From positions 4,092,001 to 4,156,000 of the forward strand of contig NZ_JAABNS010000001.1 of the NCBI RefSeq assembly GCF_009928425.1: a stretch of 64,000 nt of DNA. The letters are read 5' to 3'. Of the stretch, positions 61,385 through 64,000 are shown one piece after another. Below the pieces are notes generated by a model. That model was given only the letters and a program-made list of their open reading frames with translations. It did not search any database and had not been told where the DNA came from. The DNA comes from Pseudarthrobacter sp. ATCC 49987 (GTDB taxonomy: Bacteria > Actinomycetota > Actinomycetes > Actinomycetales > Micrococcaceae). Made by a program: the position numbers and the translations under genes. Numbering within the stretch: the stretch's first letter is position 1; each line of letters opens with the position of its first letter.

Positions 61385-62254
61385 ATGAGCAACGGCCTTT
61401 CCACCACCCTGCCCGCCACCGGTTACGCGACGGTCCTGCCGCGGGCGGTCATCAACGGCAGCGACGCGGACGTCGTTGACGCAAACGTGGACGTGGTCAA
61501 TGCCATGTACGCGGAGTTGCTCGACATCGAGGAAATCGCGCCGAACGCGCTGCGCAGCTACTACGTCGACTTCTACCTGACGCAGTCGCTGGGCGGCGGG
61601 TTCGCCCAGTACGTCTTTACCGCGCCCGAACGCCAGGACATCGACGCCTACATCCGGGCCGGGCTCGAAAGCATGGGGGCCGCCGCTCACCTGGACCTCT
61701 TCAACCGCACCGTGGCTGCCTTCGATTCCCTCTCCGAGGAGGAAGCAGACGCGTATCTTGATGGGGACGCGGATCTGGACAGCGGCACGGACGGCGTCCC
61801 GGACGTGGTCGGACTCCTGGAAGAGCTCGACAGCGAGTTCGAAACCCTGCTGGAGACCGAAGACATCATCGCGCTGAACGCCGCGTGGCTCCGGGACCTG
61901 GCAGACCTCCTGGTCCTGGACGAGGAGGAGCTCGACCGCCACATCGCCGAGCGTGTGTCCCGGATCCCGAACCTGGCGGAGCGCCAGGCCGAGGCCGCTG
62001 AAGGTGATCTGCTCGACATGCCGGAATTCGAAATGATCATCCGCGAGCTCTGCGACGTGGCAGGCCACACCCTCCTGAAGATCACCATGGGCGACCCCAA
62101 CTATGACCACGAGGGCCAGACCACCCTGGCCTGGCATTTCACCACGGACCAGGGCGAGTTCCTCATGCTCGAGGACGAACGCGAAGCGGTCATGATCCAC
62201 CCGGAGAGCAAGGAGATTCTGGCCGCCGTCGAGTTCGAGGTCGAGGACGACTGA
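61385..62254 (+). CDS. Acidic DMP19/DUF4375-like protein
   Basis: A 289-residue cytoplasmic protein. Residues about 30-120 have the pattern of the DMP19/DUF4375 domain (NALRSYYVDFYLTQSLGGGFAQYVF, then a helix-rich region). From about 125 it is strongly acidic (DGDADLDSGTDG; LLEELDSEFETLLETED), and it ends in beta strands (FLMLEDEREAVMIHPESKEILAAVEFEVEDD). Neisserial DMP19 is a DNA-mimic protein, so the acidity is suggestive, but function here is unknown. GTGAGGA precedes the ATG. It stands alone. Confidence 0.7.
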   Translation: MSNGLSTTLPATGYATVLPRAVINGSDADVVDANVDVVNAMYAELLDIEEIAPNALRSYYVDFYLTQSLGGGFAQYVFTAPERQDIDAYIRAGLESMGAAAHLDLFNRTVAAFDSLSEEEADAYLDGDADLDSGTDGVPDVVGLLEELDSEFETLLETEDIIALNAAWLRDLADLLVLDEEELDRHIAERVSRIPNLAERQAEAAEGDLLDMPEFEMIIRELCDVAGHTLLKITMGDPNYDHEGQTTLAWHFTTDQGEFLMLEDEREAVMIHPESKEILAAVEFEVEDD

Positions 62255-62303
62255 GCCCGAACAACTGCCACCGGCCGCGGCCGGCGGCAGTGATGGCCGG
62301 CAG

Positions 62304-62843
62304 TTAGTACCCGGAGGTGCCGGTGATCATGTCACCTGAGGGGGCCACGAGGTACCAGACGCTGCCCACACCCTGGCCCCGGATGTCCCCGGCCGCCGCA
62401 TCCTTGGCGTAGTAGTACACGGGCATCCCGTTGATGGTCAGCTGCTTCTTGCCCTCCGGGGTGGCGATGGTGCCCACGGTGCCGGTGACGCCGTCGACCG
62501 TTGGCGTGTCACCGGCGGCGAGGGCCGGAGGCCATGCGGCGATGCACCCGCCGGTGCAGGTGCTCGTCCCGGAGTCTTTGACGTCCTTCGTGTAGAAGTA
62601 GACGCTCATGCCTTTGCCGTCGACGACGATCCTGCCGGCGGTGGAATCCGCGACCTTGAGATCCGGCCCGGCCGCGGCCGGTGCAGAGGTGGAAGCCGGA
62701 GCCGAACCCGCTGCGGCACTGCCGGGCGGCGTCGTGGCGGCCGCCGGCGTCGTGGACGTGGCAGTCCCGCTGGTGCCGGCACAGCCGGAGAGCAGTGCGG
62801 CGAGGGCGAAAGCGGACAGGCCAATGCTGAGGTGCTTTTTCAT
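62304..62843 (-). CDS. Lipoprotein with secreted-repeat (PF03640-like) domains
   Basis: A 179-residue lipoprotein. The signal peptide ends in LLSGC (Cys21), then an Ala/Thr/Pro-rich linker (about residues 22-60) leads to two repeats of the Lipoprotein_15/COG4315 type (GMSVYFYTKDVKDSGTSTC and GMPVYYYAKDAAAGD), with TCTGGCIAAWPPA between them. The family is common in actinobacteria next to ECF sigma factors; function unknown, possibly redox-related. It is divergent from the ECF sigma gene at 63018 (174-base gap), making it a likely sigma target. Confidence 0.88.
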   Translation of the reverse strand: MKKHLSIGLSAFALAALLSGCAGTSGTATSTTPAAATTPPGSAAAGSAPASTSAPAAAGPDLKVADSTAGRIVVDGKGMSVYFYTKDVKDSGTSTCTGGCIAAWPPALAAGDTPTVDGVTGTVGTIATPEGKKQLTINGMPVYYYAKDAAAGDIRGQGVGSVWYLVAPSGDMITGTSGY

Positions 62844-63017
62844 GTGCTGCTCCTTGAGTCGAACCGGCCAACTGGCCAGGCCGGCGCTAACCGTTACGAC
62901 GCCTCCGGAGGAAGAATGGTTCACAGGACTGCGCCCCGGAACCCGTACGTGAACCGTTCCGGCGATCCGCACGTCATAGGGGGAACAGGCGCACAAACCC
63001 ACCCGGGGAGGACGGTC

Positions 63018-63518
63018 ATGTCGCTCGACGAAGACGTGGTGGCGGCGATTTACCGCGACCACGGGCCGGCGCTCAGGCGTTTCGTCCTGAGTGCCTGCCG
63101 GGATCCGCACATGGCGGACGACGTCGTGCAGGAAACAGTGCTGCGGGTCTGGCAGCAGGCCCCCCAGATCACGGGAAGCCTGCGCAGCTACCTGTTCCGG
63201 ACGGCCCGCAACATCATGATCGACAACTACCGCAAGGCCCAGCGCCGGCCCCGCGAGGCGACAGAACGGGACCTGGCAGACCCGGCCGACGGCGAGGAAC
63301 GCGTGGACGAACTCCTCAACCGGGTACTGATGGAAGAGGCGCTGCTCCGGCTCAGCGCGGAGCACCGGGACGTTCTGGTGGCCCTCCATTACCGCCGCTA
63401 CACCGTGCAGGAGGCATCGGTCAGTTTGAATATCCCCAGCGGAACAGTGAAGTCCCGCGCGTTCTACGCCGTGCGGGCCCTCCGGACGATCCTTGATGAG
63501 ATGGGGGTGCAGCGGTGA
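63018..63518 (+). CDS. ECF-type RNA polymerase sigma factor
   Basis: A 166-residue sigma-70-family protein with region 2 (HGPALRRFVLSACRDPHMADDVVQETVLRVWQ and SYLFRTARNIMIDNYRKAQRR) and region 4 (LSAEHRDVLVALHYRRYTVQEASVSLNIPSGTVKSRAFYAVRAL). It directs RNA polymerase to a specific promoter set. GGGGAGGA precedes the ATG. Its stop overlaps the start of an anti-sigma factor gene by 4 bases, the usual pairing. The divergent secreted-repeat lipoprotein resembles the SigK/SigL-type gene neighbourhoods of actinobacteria. Confidence 0.93.
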   Translation: MSLDEDVVAAIYRDHGPALRRFVLSACRDPHMADDVVQETVLRVWQQAPQITGSLRSYLFRTARNIMIDNYRKAQRRPREATERDLADPADGEERVDELLNRVLMEEALLRLSAEHRDVLVALHYRRYTVQEASVSLNIPSGTVKSRAFYAVRALRTILDEMGVQR

Positions 63519-64000
63519 GCGCCACGGACCTGCACCAACTGCTCGGCGCCTACCTGCTCGGCGGGCTGGAACCCGAGGAGGCCGCCGCCTTTGAGCAGCA
63601 CCTGGGCAGCTGCGCGGACTGCCGGCGTGAGCTGGACGAGCTGGCCAGCCTCCCGGCGCTGCTGGACGCGCTCCCGGTGCCCGACGCCGTCGCCCTCGGC
63701 GCCGCTGCCGCCACCACCGGGCGGAAACCGGCGACGCCGGAACCGCCGCCGTCGGGCCCCACGCCTGCCGTCATGCCGCGGCAGCTTCTCGACGAACTGT
63801 CCACACGTCGCCGGAGAATACGACGCCGGTGGACCGCAGCGCTCGCCGCAGCGGCAGCGGGCTGCCTGGCTCTCGGAATCCTGGCGGCGCCGCTGGTCAA
63901 TCAGCCGCCCAAGCCGGACGCCAGCTACTCCGTCCAGGCCGGCGACGGGCTGCAGTTCACGGTGGGGATGGTCAAAAAGACCTGGGGCACTGAGCTCGCC
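63515..64000 (+). CDS. Zinc-finger anti-sigma factor (partial, 3' end outside window)
   Basis: A GTG-started frame overlapping the sigma gene stop (GTGA) runs open to the window edge, 162 codons. The N-terminus has the zinc-binding anti-sigma pattern (LLGAYLLGGLEPEEAAAFEQHLGSCADC; His-x3-Cys-x2-Cys at about residues 30-37). A Pro-rich linker and RRRRIRRR then precede one membrane segment (about residues 110-128), and an extracytoplasmic domain begins (SYSVQAGDGLQFTVGMV). It would hold the sigma factor at the membrane until a signal arrives. The RskA-like C-terminal domain is cut off. Confidence 0.9.
   Translation, partial: MSATDLHQLLGAYLLGGLEPEEAAAFEQHLGSCADCRRELDELASLPALLDALPVPDAVALGAAAATTGRKPATPEPPPSGPTPAVMPRQLLDELSTRRRRIRRRWTAALAAAAAGCLALGILAAPLVNQPPKPDASYSVQAGDGLQFTVGMVKKTWGTELA

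Overview
The window is high-GC chromosomal DNA of an actinobacterium. Several proteins point to Arthrobacter or a close relative (Pseudarthrobacter, Paenarthrobacter). The copper amine oxidase keeps all active-site residues of the A. globiformis phenethylamine oxidase at a constant +3 offset. The homoprotocatechuate 2,3-dioxygenase matches the Brevibacterium/Arthrobacter HPCD/MndD family in residue numbering. The heat-shock operon is of the actinobacterial dnaK-grpE-dnaJ-hspR type with HspR operators. These family matches come from memory and motifs, not a search.

Left part (1-21.6 kb): a P-loop-kinase/PabB fusion (cut by the window edge), a low-molecular-weight phosphatase and a membrane-anchored serine protease are followed by a large aromatic-catabolism region. 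Block A (about 2.97-14.8 kb) has two FAD aromatic hydroxylases, an extradiol-type VOC dioxygenase, an FAH-family C-C hydrolase, acetoacetyl-CoA synthetase, a thiolase, an MFS carrier, a small NTF2-like protein, and MarR and GntR regulators. Three copies of ATTNTCGANAAT in its intergenic regions suggest one regulon. Block B (14.9-21.6 kb) is an SDR, an amidohydrolase, an acyl-CoA dehydrogenase, a MaoC hydratase, an MHS-type transporter and an acyl-CoA ligase. This resembles the rhodococcal cou set for beta-oxidative deacetylation of hydroxycinnamates.

Middle part (21.6-39.5 kb): exporters and regulators (LysE/RhtB, APC, MarR-MMPL, TetR-NAD(P)-binding protein), a methyltransferase, a PKD lipoprotein and a small 23-residue-repeat protein lead into dnaK-grpE-dnaJ-hspR, which has two HAIR operators flanking a promoter. 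Convergent to it is a four-gene set of exported proteins (35.3-38.5 kb), three with an Ala-(Tyr/Phe)-Trp motif after the signal peptide as in TasA/CalY-like fibre proteins.

Right part (39.5-56.8 kb): a homoprotocatechuate meta-cleavage operon (hpaG-like fusion, GntR, hpaE, hpaD, hpaH, hpaI) lies divergent to a MobA-like FAD hydroxylase. A prephenate dehydratase of apparently proteobacterial type follows. Then comes an aromatic-amine module: aldehyde dehydrogenase, permease, AraC regulator, TetR regulator, copper amine oxidase and a small membrane protein. Together they could take phenethylamine- or tyramine-type amines to a phenylacetate and, after ring hydroxylation, through homoprotocatechuate to central metabolism.

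Right end (56.8-64 kb): a SNF2/SWIM helicase, a DUF3846-like protein, a 44-residue basic protein, an acidic DMP19/DUF4375-like protein, a secreted-repeat lipoprotein, and an ECF sigma factor with its anti-sigma factor (cut by the window edge). No rRNA, tRNA, CRISPR array, insertion sequence or prophage was seen.
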